A stretch of DNA of 64,000 bases from Chitinophaga hostae (GTDB lineage Bacteria > Bacteroidota > Bacteroidia > Chitinophagales > Chitinophagaceae). Both the position numbers and the translations under genes were made by a program. Where the stretch lies: contig NZ_JAGTXB010000003.1 of assembly GCF_018224885.1 (NCBI RefSeq), forward strand, positions 248,001-312,000, read 5' to 3'. Shown piece after piece: positions 7,828 through 18,100 of the stretch; the stretch's first letter is position 1, and each line of letters starts with the position of its first letter. Below the pieces are notes generated by a model, which worked only from the letters and a program-made list of their open reading frames with translations, did no database searches and had not been told where the DNA came from.

Positions 7828-8628
7828 TCAGGAGACCTTTGAAGGGGTCAGGCCGTACAAACGTTTAAATTCCCGGATAAAGTGAGCCTGGTCATAATAC
7901 CCGGCCTCCAGGTAAGCTCGGCTTTTCAGGATATCGCCAGGCGACCGGAGCAGCTGCTGGAAACGGACTACCTTACTGAATGCTTTGGGGGTATCGCCAA
8001 TATAAAACTCAAACAACCGGCGCAACTGCCTGGCGCTAATGCCCTGCGGCAGCTCCTTTTCAATACGCACATTGCCTGCTGTACGAAGAATAGTATCAAT
8101 GGACTCGTATAACCTGCTGTCTGCCGTAATAATTGTTTTTGGGAGAAGACCAAGAAAGTGCGCATCCAGCATCGATTTTATTTCCGATACCGCGGCATGC
8201 CCGGGTAGGCCCTCTTTCAAAAACCGGTAACCGGCCGGCGCCACCTCATCAAAATTGGCTGCATGATGCGCCAGCTCTGCAGCATTTACCTTATATAGCA
8301 ACGGAAACATGCCCGGCAAAAAACGGATACCGACATAGTTAAAAGAGGCAGCCAGCGGGAATTCCGAATAAGCGTCATTAAAACCCATTACAAAAGCATG
8401 CGCCGGATCCGCTAATTCGAAAAAGATATCCATACAGCCATCCGCTACTACCCGGTAATGATAGGGCGCTGTGAGGGGATTCTCCGTTTTCAGCTGCCAG
8501 TAACAATAAATAAACTCCCGCAGCCTGATATCCGGTAAAAATTCATGATACAACACATCCCCTGCCGGTTCCTTTACACAAGGCTGAACCGGCATATAAA
8601 GGGCTCTTATGTTGTGGATTGTTTTCAT
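7828..8628 (-). CDS. AraC-family transcriptional regulator
   Basis: 266 residues from ATG at 8628 (a TTG one codon earlier is possible). The N-terminal 150 residues are a ligand-type domain of the DUF6597 kind, with 'YYW'-like and 'GIRFLPG' segments. The C-terminal 100 residues are a double helix-turn-helix: 'QLRRLFEFYIGDTPKAF' and 'AGYYDQAHFIREFKRLYG', the latter the characteristic second HTH of the AraC family. It starts 14 bp after the stop of the GLPGLI gene, so it may be co-transcribed with that operon and report on the same envelope function. Targets unknown. Confidence 0.85.
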   Translation of the reverse strand: MKTIHNIRALYMPVQPCVKEPAGDVLYHEFLPDIRLREFIYCYWQLKTENPLTAPYHYRVVADGCMDIFFELADPAHAFVMGFNDAYSEFPLAASFNYVGIRFLPGMFPLLYKVNAAELAHHAANFDEVAPAGYRFLKEGLPGHAAVSEIKSMLDAHFLGLLPKTIITADSRLYESIDTILRTAGNVRIEKELPQGISARQLRRLFEFYIGDTPKAFSKVVRFQQLLRSPGDILKSRAYLEAGYYDQAHFIREFKRLYGLTPSKVS

Positions 8629-8642
8629 CAAGCGATATGCAA

Positions 8643-9413
8643 TTATAGCAAAATCGCCTTAATATATGCTTTTCCCCAGTTTCCCCATTTGCCGATACTT
8701 TTGGCAAGGGCCTCATTCAGCGCTTTTATATCTACCGGTTTTCCTTTTACCGGCGGCTTCATCGCATCTTCCTTTATATCATCTACCAATACCTTGGTGG
8801 CAAACCAGGTAATATGCTCATGCGGCAAGGCCACGCCCAGGATCATTCCCGGCAGCCCGCCGAACGACTCCGGCCCTCCGGGTGTAATGATAGCATCCGT
8901 ATAAAAAGCCACCACATAAATGGAATCCATGATGATGGCGTTGGCCCGGCGACAATCAAAACCGGCTATTTTGCGGGTTTCGTCCGTAATTTTCCAGCGG
9001 ATGCTGCGGATCGAATCCTTTACCACAAACAGCTGTTCAAATACCTTCTTCTGCGAAACGCTCTGCATACTGTCTAACCGCGAGTACACCACGTTTTGTT
9101 CTGCCGGTGCTTCTCCCCAGAACGGGTTCTTATTCTCCGACGGGCTCTCTTTTCCAGGCTTATACAACGTGGTGTTATTGGCAAAAGAATAATCAAAATA
9201 GGTCACCTGGTATTGATCCGTCCCCTTTTTCAGCATGTCTGTCCAGGAATCCTCCTCTCCGCCCGACATCTGCTTCATCCGGGCATGCACATTCAAACGC
9301 TTCTCATATTCAATGCGCCCGTGATCCAGGAAAATGGTATGCTGCGCCTGTGTACCAATAGCAAACAGGAACAGGACCAGGAGAAAGCACAGTTTTTTTC
9401 CAATATGTTGCAT
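8643..9413 (-). CDS. GLPGLI-family secreted protein
   Basis: 256 residues from the ATG at 9413. A longer frame to 9491 overlaps the preceding gene and has no signal peptide at its N-terminus. The signal peptide (LCFLLVLFLFAIG, cleavage after TQAQ) is followed by the 'IAGFDCRRA' and 'GGLPGMILGV' segments that define the GLPGLI family of Bacteroidota. The family is periplasmic or surface-associated, of unknown biochemical role, and commonly encoded beside an outer-membrane beta-barrel. Here it begins 7 bp after the stop of such a barrel gene, so the two are an operon. Confidence 0.85.
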   Translation of the reverse strand: MQHIGKKLCFLLVLFLFAIGTQAQHTIFLDHGRIEYEKRLNVHARMKQMSGGEEDSWTDMLKKGTDQYQVTYFDYSFANNTTLYKPGKESPSENKNPFWGEAPAEQNVVYSRLDSMQSVSQKKVFEQLFVVKDSIRSIRWKITDETRKIAGFDCRRANAIIMDSIYVVAFYTDAIITPGGPESFGGLPGMILGVALPHEHITWFATKVLVDDIKEDAMKPPVKGKPVDIKALNEALAKSIGKWGNWGKAYIKAILL

Positions 9414-9420
9414 AAAACAG

Positions 9421-12195
9421 CTATTCTTTTGGCGCTGCGGCGCCCAGTTTGTTAAAATTCCAGATAAAAGACAACATGCCGTAGCGACCAATAGTGGTAC
9501 GTGTTGTTTGGGTAATGGTATTCGTTTCCACAGATCTGTCGAATCCTATGTTCTGATTCAATACGTCATTCATAGATAAGTTTACCTGCACCAACTCCTT
9601 CTTACCAAATTTCTTCGCAACATAAGCATTGATAATGGCTGCATTGTTATTAGTGGTAAATACAGGCGTCTTCTGACGGATCATATAATTCATATCGCCA
9701 TGCAATTGTATTTTCAGCGGCAGGTAAAGATCCATACTGGGATTGATATTATACGTCCAGTAGTTGGTACGAAGATTACTTTGTACTGATGAAACGCTGG
9801 TATTATAGTCTGCGCTCATATCCAGGTATACCTGGTATTTCTTTTCCTTGTCCTTCGCAGCATTGAGGCCAAGCCCCACATTATTGGAGCGGGTTACGTT
9901 GTACTGATCGTTCACATAATTGATATTCCGGTTAATACTGCCCCTCAGGTTTCCGCCCAGTCTCATATCCAATGGCACTACTTTCCAGCCGAAATAAGAA
10001 TAAAACCTGGCATTACTGTTACCATTCACGTTCACTGCCTGGGTTGTTCTTTTACCTGACGGATCCAGGTAACTCCGGCTACTGATACCATTAGAGGTGG
10101 TCTGATAGTTTAAAGACATCCAGATACTCCTGTTGGTCATTACCTTATAATCAGAAAAATTAAGATTAAAATTACTGCTGAATGCAGGCTTCAGGTTAGG
10201 GTTACCAATTACCACGTTCACCGGGTCATCATTTACCAGGATCGGTTGCAACTGGTTAATATTAGGCTGTTGCGTGTAGCCGTTATAGTCAAACGACAAA
10301 CGGCGCTGCTGCGTAAAGTTATACCGGAAAACCGCCCTGGGATACCAGTTCACAAAATTCCGTGTTCTCATGGTATCCCTGAACACATCGCTCTGATGAA
10401 AGCTGGTAAGTCCTACATTACCACCGAGGTTAATTCGCAGTTTCTTTTTCGTGTACCCATAACTGATACCTCCCTTATGGGTAAGTATATTAAAGGCATA
10501 GTCATTACTGTAAAGCGAATCCAGCGATGCGTATTTTCCATCTGCGTTCCGGTTGTAAGAGTTCCTGTTGGAGTGGTTATTGGTGACTACTACGCCATAG
10601 TTCACTAACAGCGACGATGACTTCGACAACGGTTCTGTATACGCAAGATTACTGTTGATCTCTATTCGTTCATTGTTAGTGGTTTTACGCTGATCAATCT
10701 TTTGAACAGAATCTACCTGCCCCATTTTATAAAAATTGGTGACAGCGTCGAGGAGACCTTCTCCATTAGTACGGCTATAGTTTTCGGCCACTGACAATGA
10801 AATGGTGCGGCCTTTCTTCTTCAATTTCTTGCGCCATAGCAGGCTCGCATTAAACCCTCCGATATCCGATACGGAAGAGGTTTTCCGCTGGTTGTTATTC
10901 ACGAGGTCTGTTCCTTTCAAGCGCTCCAACTGGTTGAAGGCACCGGATGTTTTATGATCCAGGCTGCCATCCACCTTCAGTTTGATCGAAGAACTGGAAT
11001 CAATCTGGTTTTCATAGCTGCCGCTAAGCCGGTTACGGAAAATATTGTTCTGGAAGTTCTCCCTGGAATTATCATAATACACGGTGTCCTGCAATATGTT
11101 TTGCGACTCGGTATGTGTGCTTCCATCTACAAATAACTTCATGATCTTATAGTTGGCATTCAGGTTTTGCTGATCCCGGTCCCACTTATTACTATAATTC
11201 AAGCCACTGGTTTGTACCAGCGGATAACCCTGGCCCTGGTAACGCCCGTCCCAGCCATCCAGGTCATCCCCCTGGCTGTAGAACACCATATCCCCGTCAT
11301 CACTCATCGACATTTCACCACCGCCGGAGCCAAACTTCTCCCGGTCGCCCCAGTTAAGACCAATCTTCCCCGTATTGGATATAATACCATATGCCGATAT
11401 TTTCTGCTTCCCCCTGAATACATTGATCATGGCTTCATTATTATGAAAGCCCTTATCTCCGGCCCCCAGCGCCACTTTCCCGAAAAAACCCCGCTTCTTA
11501 TCTTCCTTCAGTTGAATATTGATCGTTTTACTTTTCTCACCATCATCAATACCCGTAAACACTGCCTGGTCGCTTTTCTTATCATATAGCTGCACCTTGT
11601 CCACCATATCGGCCCGGAGGTTTTTGGTGACCAGTGTGGGATCATCTCCAAAAAATTCCTCTCCATCTACCAATACCTTTTTTACGGATTCTCCCTGCGC
11701 AGTGATCTGCCCTTTGCTGTCTACCTGTATGCCCGGCAGCTTCTTCAGCAGGTCTTCCACCGAGGCATTAGCCTCTGTTTTAAAGCTGCCGGCATTGAAT
11801 TCCGTGGTATCCCCCTTCATTTTAATGGCAGCCACCTTTTGTTGTATCACCACTTCCTGTAATAACCTGGATCGCTGGGTCAGCATAATTTTACCAAGCT
11901 GTATCACCGAAGTATCTGATAACGTTAACGGGTCTACGTAATCTGCAAAGGCAGGATAACTAATCAAGAGCAGGTACTTACCGGCAGGAACATGATTTAT
12001 TTCAAAATGCCCCTTTTCATCGCTTCGGACAAACTTTGCCAATACAGAATCTTTTGCATGAAGCAGGGCTACAACCGTGTGTGACAGTGGAACGCGGTTA
12101 AGTGTGTCTACCACACTTCCTTTTACGACAGCTTGTTGTGCCAGACAGAACTGCGCAAAGAGTATGCAAAGGACAACTCCAAATAGTTTTTTCAT
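9421..12195 (-). CDS. TonB-dependent-receptor-like outer-membrane beta-barrel protein
   Basis: 924 residues. Signal peptide (VVLCILFAQFCLA), a carboxypeptidase-regulatory-like beta-sandwich (about 22-105), a plug-like domain ('SVEDLLKKLPGIQVD', 'VKKVLVDGEEFFGDDP') and a long C-terminal barrel of the outer-membrane beta-barrel family that lacks the SusC signature. These proteins are usually paired with GLPGLI proteins, as here. The substrate is unknown; the family is not linked to a SusD partner. The promoter must lie in the 222-bp gap shared with the divergent dehydratase gene. Confidence 0.85.
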   Translation of the reverse strand: MKKLFGVVLCILFAQFCLAQQAVVKGSVVDTLNRVPLSHTVVALLHAKDSVLAKFVRSDEKGHFEINHVPAGKYLLLISYPAFADYVDPLTLSDTSVIQLGKIMLTQRSRLLQEVVIQQKVAAIKMKGDTTEFNAGSFKTEANASVEDLLKKLPGIQVDSKGQITAQGESVKKVLVDGEEFFGDDPTLVTKNLRADMVDKVQLYDKKSDQAVFTGIDDGEKSKTINIQLKEDKKRGFFGKVALGAGDKGFHNNEAMINVFRGKQKISAYGIISNTGKIGLNWGDREKFGSGGGEMSMSDDGDMVFYSQGDDLDGWDGRYQGQGYPLVQTSGLNYSNKWDRDQQNLNANYKIMKLFVDGSTHTESQNILQDTVYYDNSRENFQNNIFRNRLSGSYENQIDSSSSIKLKVDGSLDHKTSGAFNQLERLKGTDLVNNNQRKTSSVSDIGGFNASLLWRKKLKKKGRTISLSVAENYSRTNGEGLLDAVTNFYKMGQVDSVQKIDQRKTTNNERIEINSNLAYTEPLSKSSSLLVNYGVVVTNNHSNRNSYNRNADGKYASLDSLYSNDYAFNILTHKGGISYGYTKKKLRINLGGNVGLTSFHQSDVFRDTMRTRNFVNWYPRAVFRYNFTQQRRLSFDYNGYTQQPNINQLQPILVNDDPVNVVIGNPNLKPAFSSNFNLNFSDYKVMTNRSIWMSLNYQTTSNGISSRSYLDPSGKRTTQAVNVNGNSNARFYSYFGWKVVPLDMRLGGNLRGSINRNINYVNDQYNVTRSNNVGLGLNAAKDKEKKYQVYLDMSADYNTSVSSVQSNLRTNYWTYNINPSMDLYLPLKIQLHGDMNYMIRQKTPVFTTNNNAAIINAYVAKKFGKKELVQVNLSMNDVLNQNIGFDRSVETNTITQTTRTTIGRYGMLSFIWNFNKLGAAAPKE

Positions 12196-12354
12196 TGTTT
12201 GGTATTACAGGTTGTTGTGTACAGATGCAACGGGGATAAAATTCCACAATAAAATCTGAACTTTTGTGAAGCCGTGTGATAAACATCTGTTAAATAACAG
12301 CCTATTTATCATGTAGGGAAAGGGGAGATTCAAAAAATAGCGTTGCATGACAAC

Positions 12355-12386
12355 TTCAAAATCTGTACATTTCAAAGTCTGTAAAT
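12355..12386. promoter_or_regulatory. 16-bp tandem repeat, candidate operator in a divergent promoter region
   Basis: TTCAAAATCTGTACAT (12355-12370) is followed directly by TTCAAAGTCTGTAAAT (12371-12386), with two mismatches. It lies 31 bp upstream of the dehydratase start and inside the gap shared with the leftward barrel gene. The layout suggests a direct-repeat regulator site; no regulator is assigned. Confidence 0.4.
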
Positions 12387-12417
12387 AATTGTATCTTATT
12401 TTATATCCATTCCCGTT

Positions 12418-14136
12418 ATGAAGCAGGAACATTCACTGAGAAGCAGTCATTGGTTTGCCCGGGGCGGCAAAGATGGTTTTATTTATCGTGCCTGGTTAAA
12501 AAAGCAGGGCATCCCATCGCATGAACTGGAAGGCAAACCGGTCATCGGCATTTGTAATACCTGGTCAGAACTCACACCCTGCAATTCACATTTCAGGGAA
12601 CTGGCGGAAGCTGTAAAGCGCGGCGTACTGGAAGCAGGAGGCTATCCACTTGAATTCCCGGTAATGTCGCTGGGGGAAACGCTGATTAAACCTACCGCTA
12701 TGCTATACCGTAACCTGGTAAGCATGGATGTGGAAGAATCTATCCGCGCCAATCCACTGGATGGCGTAGTATTACTATGCGGTTGTGACAAAACCACACC
12801 TGCCCTGGTAATGGGCGCCTGCAGCGTTAACATCCCCACCATCGTTGTTTCCGGCGGCGCTATGCTCACCGGCCGCCACAGGGGCCATAGTATCGGCACC
12901 AGTGATATATGGAGATTTAGTGAAGATGTAAGGGCCGGCCGTATGACCAACGAAGAACTGATGATGGCAGAAGCCGGTATGTGCCGCAGCGACGGCCACT
13001 GTGCGGTAATGGGTACTGCCTCCACCATGGCCTGTATGGTAGAATCCCTCGGACTCTCCCTGCCACAGAATGCTGCCATCCCGGCGCCGGATGCTGCCCG
13101 TAAAGTGCTGGCACAATTGTCTGGTTCCGAAATAGTGAATATGGTCCGGGAAAACAGGCGCCTGTCGGATATCCTGACCCGGGAGGCCTTCGAAAATGCT
13201 ATCCGGGTAAATGCCGCCATCGGCGGCTCCACCAACTTCGTGATCCACCTGCTGGCCATCGCCGGCCGTATGGGCGTGGAACTGAACCTGCAGGACATGG
13301 ATACGTTTTCTGCCGGCATCCCGCTGATCGCCAACCTGCAGCCATCGGGCAGTTATTTTATGGAAGATCTTTACTATGCCGGCGGTCTCCCGGCCATCAT
13401 CAATATCCTGCTCGATCACCTGCATAAAGATTGTATCACTGCCAACGGAAAAACCATTGGCGCCAACTACGCCAACGCCGTCAGTTATAATAAAGAAGTG
13501 ATTGCGCCACTCGACAGTCCCTTTAATGCTGTTTCCGGCATTGTGGTATTAAAAGGAAATATCTGTGAGCAAGGCGCTGTAATTAAGCCTTCAGCCGCCA
13601 GTCCGCACCTGATGCAGCACAGCGGTAAAGCAGTGGTATTTGAGGATATTGATGACTATAAAAAACGTATCGATGATCCCGCGCTGGACGTCGATGAAAA
13701 CAGTATACTGGTACTTAAAAATGTAGGCCCCAAAGGCTACCCCGGCATGCCGGAAGTAGGCAACCTGGGATTGCCCGCCAAACTGCTGGCCAAAGGTGTG
13801 ACCGACATGGTACGCATTTCCGACGGCAGGATGAGCGGTACCGGTTTTGGTACCGTGGTATTACACGTATCGCCGGAAGCCGCCGCCGGTGGCAACCTTG
13901 CCATCCTACGCGATGGAGATGTGATTACGCTGGATGTACATAACCGCCGCCTGCATGCCGACATTACCACTGAAGAAATTGCCGCCAGGAAAAAATCCTG
14001 GCAGCCGGTATACCCGCAATCTGCCCGTGGTTATGTACAGCTATACCAGCAGCATGTGGAACAGGCGCATCTGGGTGCCGACCTCGACTTCCTCAAAGGA
14101 GGCTCCGGCAGCGAAGTAACCAGGGATTCACATTAA
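12418..14136 (+). CDS. IlvD/Edd-family sugar-acid dehydratase (L-arabinonate dehydratase-like)
   Basis: 572 residues, cytoplasmic. Probably converts an aldonate to a 2-keto-3-deoxy sugar acid. 'WSELTPCN' (Cys55), 'CGCDKTTPA' (Cys123, with Lys125 matching the carbamylated metal-binding lysine) and 'SDGHCAVMGTAST' (Cys195) supply the three iron-sulfur ligands of the sugar-acid branch. 'GRMSGTGFG' supplies the conserved C-terminal Ser/Thr region. The N-terminal 'SHWFARGGKDGF-YRAW' pattern separates it from true IlvD, which also lacks the branched-chain gene context here. The SDR dehydrogenase gene 27 bp downstream supports a non-phosphorylative sugar oxidation pathway. The exact sugar (arabinonate, xylonate, galactonate or fuconate) is not decided. 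Confidence 0.85.
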   Translation: MKQEHSLRSSHWFARGGKDGFIYRAWLKKQGIPSHELEGKPVIGICNTWSELTPCNSHFRELAEAVKRGVLEAGGYPLEFPVMSLGETLIKPTAMLYRNLVSMDVEESIRANPLDGVVLLCGCDKTTPALVMGACSVNIPTIVVSGGAMLTGRHRGHSIGTSDIWRFSEDVRAGRMTNEELMMAEAGMCRSDGHCAVMGTASTMACMVESLGLSLPQNAAIPAPDAARKVLAQLSGSEIVNMVRENRRLSDILTREAFENAIRVNAAIGGSTNFVIHLLAIAGRMGVELNLQDMDTFSAGIPLIANLQPSGSYFMEDLYYAGGLPAIINILLDHLHKDCITANGKTIGANYANAVSYNKEVIAPLDSPFNAVSGIVVLKGNICEQGAVIKPSAASPHLMQHSGKAVVFEDIDDYKKRIDDPALDVDENSILVLKNVGPKGYPGMPEVGNLGLPAKLLAKGVTDMVRISDGRMSGTGFGTVVLHVSPEAAAGGNLAILRDGDVITLDVHNRRLHADITTEEIAARKKSWQPVYPQSARGYVQLYQQHVEQAHLGADLDFLKGGSGSEVTRDSH

Positions 14137-14163
14137 CTAAACCTTGCAGCAAATATATCCGTT

Positions 14164-14922
14164 ATGCGTTTTGAAAATAAAGTAGCCATCGTTACCGGCG
14201 CCGGCCAGGGTATTGGATTTGAAATATGCAAACAATTAGTGCAGCGGGGCGCCATCGTTATATTGAATGATATTGATGACGCAATGGCCAACAACGCAGC
14301 CGATCAGATCACCAGCGATAAAGGCATCTGTATCGCTATGCCCGGCGATTCCAGCGATGTTACCTTTATCGGGAAAATGGTTAATACCGCCGTTACCAGG
14401 TATGGCAGCATCGATATCATCATCGCCAATGCCGGTATTACCCTGTTTGGCAACTTCTTCACCTATACGCCGGAAGCTTTTACCCGGGTAATGCAGGTAA
14501 ACCTGGGCGGCACATTTTTTCTCGCCCAAACGGCTGCCAACAAAATGAAACAACAGGAACACGGCGGCGCCATCCTGTTTACTTCCTCGGTAACCGGCCA
14601 CCAGGCACATAAAGACCTCGCCGCCTACGGTATGAGTAAAGCGGCACTGGAAATGCTCGCAAAAAATTTAGTGATAGAATTGTCGCCGCATAATATTACA
14701 GTCAACACCATTGCTCCCGGCGCCACGCTGACCGAACGCACCATGGATGATCCGGCCTATGAAAAAACCTGGGCGGCACTTACACCCATGGGCCGCCCCG
14801 CTTCCACCTTGGATATTGCCAACGCCGCCCTTTTCCTGGTATCGGACCTGGCCAGGCATATCACCGGCCAAAGCCTCATCATTGATGGAGGGTGGACAAG
14901 CATCAGCCCTTCGCCGTTTTGA
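14164..14922 (+). CDS. SDR-family NAD(P)-dependent dehydrogenase
   Basis: 252 residues, a classical short-chain dehydrogenase. The Rossmann glycine motif TGAGQGIG is at 11-18, NAG at about 90, catalytic Ser142, Tyr155 and Lys159 (YGMSK). The 'GGWTS' end is typical of tetrameric sugar or 3-oxoacyl-type SDRs. Co-directional with the dehydratase, 27 bp apart, so probably one operon; the likely role is oxidation of an aldose to its lactone ahead of the dehydratase. Substrate is inference. It is followed by a large inverted repeat. Confidence 0.85.
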   Translation: MRFENKVAIVTGAGQGIGFEICKQLVQRGAIVILNDIDDAMANNAADQITSDKGICIAMPGDSSDVTFIGKMVNTAVTRYGSIDIIIANAGITLFGNFFTYTPEAFTRVMQVNLGGTFFLAQTAANKMKQQEHGGAILFTSSVTGHQAHKDLAAYGMSKAALEMLAKNLVIELSPHNITVNTIAPGATLTERTMDDPAYEKTWAALTPMGRPASTLDIANAALFLVSDLARHITGQSLIIDGGWTSISPSPF

Positions 14923-14954
14923 TACGATTCTTTTTTCCTGCCGGAGGAGTTTTC

Positions 14955-15166
14955 TTGCCAGGGATTTTTTTCTTGCCCAGGATTAGACTGATTTTAATGA
15001 TTTATAGGATTTTGTTTTTTTTGATTTTAAAAAGATTTGCGAAGACATAAGCGGATAAAATTCGCCTATATCTTCGCAAATCTTTTTAAAATCAAAAGAA
15101 TATCAAAAAAAATCTTGCAAATCATTAAAATCAGTCTAATCCTGGGCAAGAAAAAATCCCGGGCAA
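14955..15166. repeat. Large inverted-repeat element, copy A
   Basis: A roughly 212-bp near-palindrome. The outer arms are almost identical over 50 bp, containing TTGCCCAGGATTAGACTGA at 14973-14991 and its complement at 15130-15148. The inner arms pair again around a GC-containing tip near 15050-15067 (GCGGATAAAATTCGCC). It fills the gap between two convergent genes and could terminate transcription from both sides. The same core recurs in the element at 21206-21484. Confidence 0.85.
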
Positions 15167-15176
15167 AGAAAAAATC

Positions 15177-18100
15177 TCAGTCCCTGTCTGCAATCAGCGC
15201 CAGCAGCTCTTTTGCATTGAGCCTTCCTGACTGATCACTGCCTTCCAGCAACTGGTCGGCCAGATCACGTTTGCTGTTGTGCAGCGCTATAATTTTTTCT
15301 TCAATGGTGTGCTGCGCCACCAGCCGGTAAATGGTCACCGGTCTTGTTTGACCAATACGATGTGCCCGGTCCGATGCCTGCTCCTCTATGGCCGGGTTCC
15401 ACCACGGATCCATATGTATCACATAGTCGGCCGCAGTAAGATTGAGACCCAGCCCACCTGCTTTCAGGCTGATAAGAAACAACTGCCCCTTCCCCGCCTG
15501 GAAATCTTTCACCAGCATATCCCGCTGCGACATTGGCGTGCTGCCATCAAGATACATATAGGCAATACCCATGGTATTCAGCGCTTCCCTTACCAGGTCG
15601 AGGTGCTTCACAAACTGGCTGAACACCAGTGCGCGGTGGTTATTGGATACCAGCTCCTCTACTATCTCCCTAAATACGGTTAATTTGGAAGATGGAATAT
15701 CAGTTTCCGCATCCACCATCTGCGGGTTACACGCCGCCATGCGCAAACGGCTGATCTCTGCCAGCGCACGGATATGTTGCTGGGCCATACTCCCCTCCTG
15801 TGCCTTGATATTTTCCAGCGCCTTCCTGCGTAATGCCTCATAAAAGGCCGCTTCATCGGGCGATAAACTGATCAGTTTCACGATCTCTGTTTTTGGCGGC
15901 AATTCATCCAGCACGCCCGTTTTGGTGCGACGCAGTATAAACGGGGCAATCAGCTTTTTGAGATGTTGCTTCACCGTACTTTCCGGGTTCCTGATCGATG
16001 GAAAAACAAACTGTTTATTAAAATGATCCAGCGTTCCCAATAAACCCGGGTTGAGAAAATTAAACAGGTTCCAGATTTCGCCCATATGATTTTGTATAGG
16101 CGTTCCCGTTAGCATGAGTTTGAAGCCTGCCTGCAGCGACATCGCCGCTTTGGATGTTTTTGTCTGGAAGTTTTTGATGGTATGGGCTTCATCCAGCACA
16201 ACGGTAGGCCATTTTACGGCAGACAACAATTTTTCTTCTGCCTGCAGCAGGCCATAGGTGGTAATCACCACATCCAGCGGGCCGGCGCCTTTTACGGATG
16301 CCACACGTTTGCCGTTGTGCAGGTATATCACGTTCAGGGAAGGCGCAAAACGGGTAATTTCGTTGCCCCAGTTAGATAGCACGGAAGCCGGACAAATAAC
16401 CAATGCGGGCCCTTCAGCGGCGCGGTGCAACAGCAATGCAATAGCTTGTATGGTTTTACCCAATCCCATATCATCTGCCAGGCAGGCGCCGGCTCCCCAG
16501 GCCGCCAGGTGCGTCATCCAGCGGAATCCGTCTTCCTGGTAGGGCCGCAAATTTGTTTGCAACGTTCCGGGTACGGGAACGATCAACTCCATCGCTGCTG
16601 TACGCTTACGGGAGAAGGCTTTCCAGGTGGCATCGGTGGTAACGCTCCCGGCCTGCGCCAGGAGTTCATCGAATACCGGCGCCGCAAAGGGCGGAATACT
16701 CACTGAATCACGTTCTATCTTTGCCACACTCGACATTTCGTTGAGGCGTCGGCGTAAGTCGGCCGTCAGCGCCAGGTACTCGCCGTTTTGTAACGCTATA
16801 AATCGTTTCTTAACGGTACGGCTGGTGTCCAGCAGATCTTTCAGTGCCAGTACGGTAAGTTCATCTACTTTGAGCTCACCGCTGCAGGTAAACCAGTGAT
16901 CCTTTTCCTTCAGTGAAATACTCAGGTGTGCAAATCCTGCCTGGTGGCTTATCTTATAGCGCTCTCCTTCCGGCCATTCCGCCCGTACCAGCTCGGGATG
17001 CTGGTGGATGATTTCCAGCAACTGCAAACAATCCAGCGGGTCTTCAAAAATAATGGTATCATCGGACAGGTCCTGTGCAATAGCTCCCTGGATAAGGTTC
17101 AGCAATGTGTTGATATTACTCTTTTCTTTCGCCAGCTCGCGGATGGCCTGCCACCGTTCGCCGTTGCTGATGCCGATGATATTATGCGCCCCCATGCCTG
17201 GCTTGCAATAGGGCGGATCTATCGTAAATGGCTTTACGTATATGCCTGCTTTCAGTCCGTCGCCCAGGGGCAGCAGCTGAATAACAATGCGGCTGTCGCC
17301 CGGCCGTTTGCTGATATTGGCGGCAATATCACCCATATCCGCATGGATGGTAAGATGTGCACCGATGCTTTTTAATACCTGCGTAAGTTTATCTTTTCCT
17401 GCGGCGGGTACTACCGGGATCTGTTGCAGCGTTTGTAACAAGCGCCGTTGCTGGGCAGTAAGACTAATCACTTTCAACCGGCTGTTACTTTCTTTTACAA
17501 ACACTGTTTCGCTGACAAAATCGGCGATGTTGGCGCTAAACGTATATCCCTGTCCGTTGTTGTTTACACTCAGTTCCGGTTGCGCCTTTACCACCTCCAC
17601 GGAAATAGTGGGATCGTCTGCCGAAAACAATAACGGATGTCCGGCAATTTCCTGCCATACGGTTTCCGCGAAGGAAAAAGATTCTCCGTCATGGTTATAG
17701 TAATGGTCCTTTTGTACGGTGGCACCTATACGAAAATCCTGGTCGGTCATCGCTTCCGCTTTTCCCTCCTTCAGCTTTTTCAGTGATACATTTCTGCCGG
17801 CGCTCCAGGTATTAGCACCCTGGGAGGTTTGCAGCACCGGTTGTATTTTATAGTGATCAAAATCTATGAGGTAGATGAGGCGGGAAGCCACTACATTTTT
17901 TTCTTTTTTGCTGAGATGATTGTCGGCGCCCAGTAATGTATTCAACAGCCGCTCCCAGTCGGGCGTTTGCTCCATCTGCGAAAATACCGGCGGGTGACCG
18001 GTGATAGCAGCAGCTTCCTGGAACTGACCTTCATAACCCACATAATCATCTCCCCTGAATAAATATAAATATTCGTAGGTCAGTAACCGGTAGTGGCGCT

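Noticed and set aside
12642-13334. 230-codon open frame antisense to the sugar-acid dehydratase
   Set aside because: Shadow of the GC-rich dehydratase gene, whose protein shows all family motifs; the antisense frame has no recognisable features and is rich in R, P and S as expected for a shadow.
14923-15176. Possible insertion sequence at the large inverted repeat
   Set aside because: No transposase frame inside; the interval is almost wholly palindrome, so it is at most a non-autonomous element.
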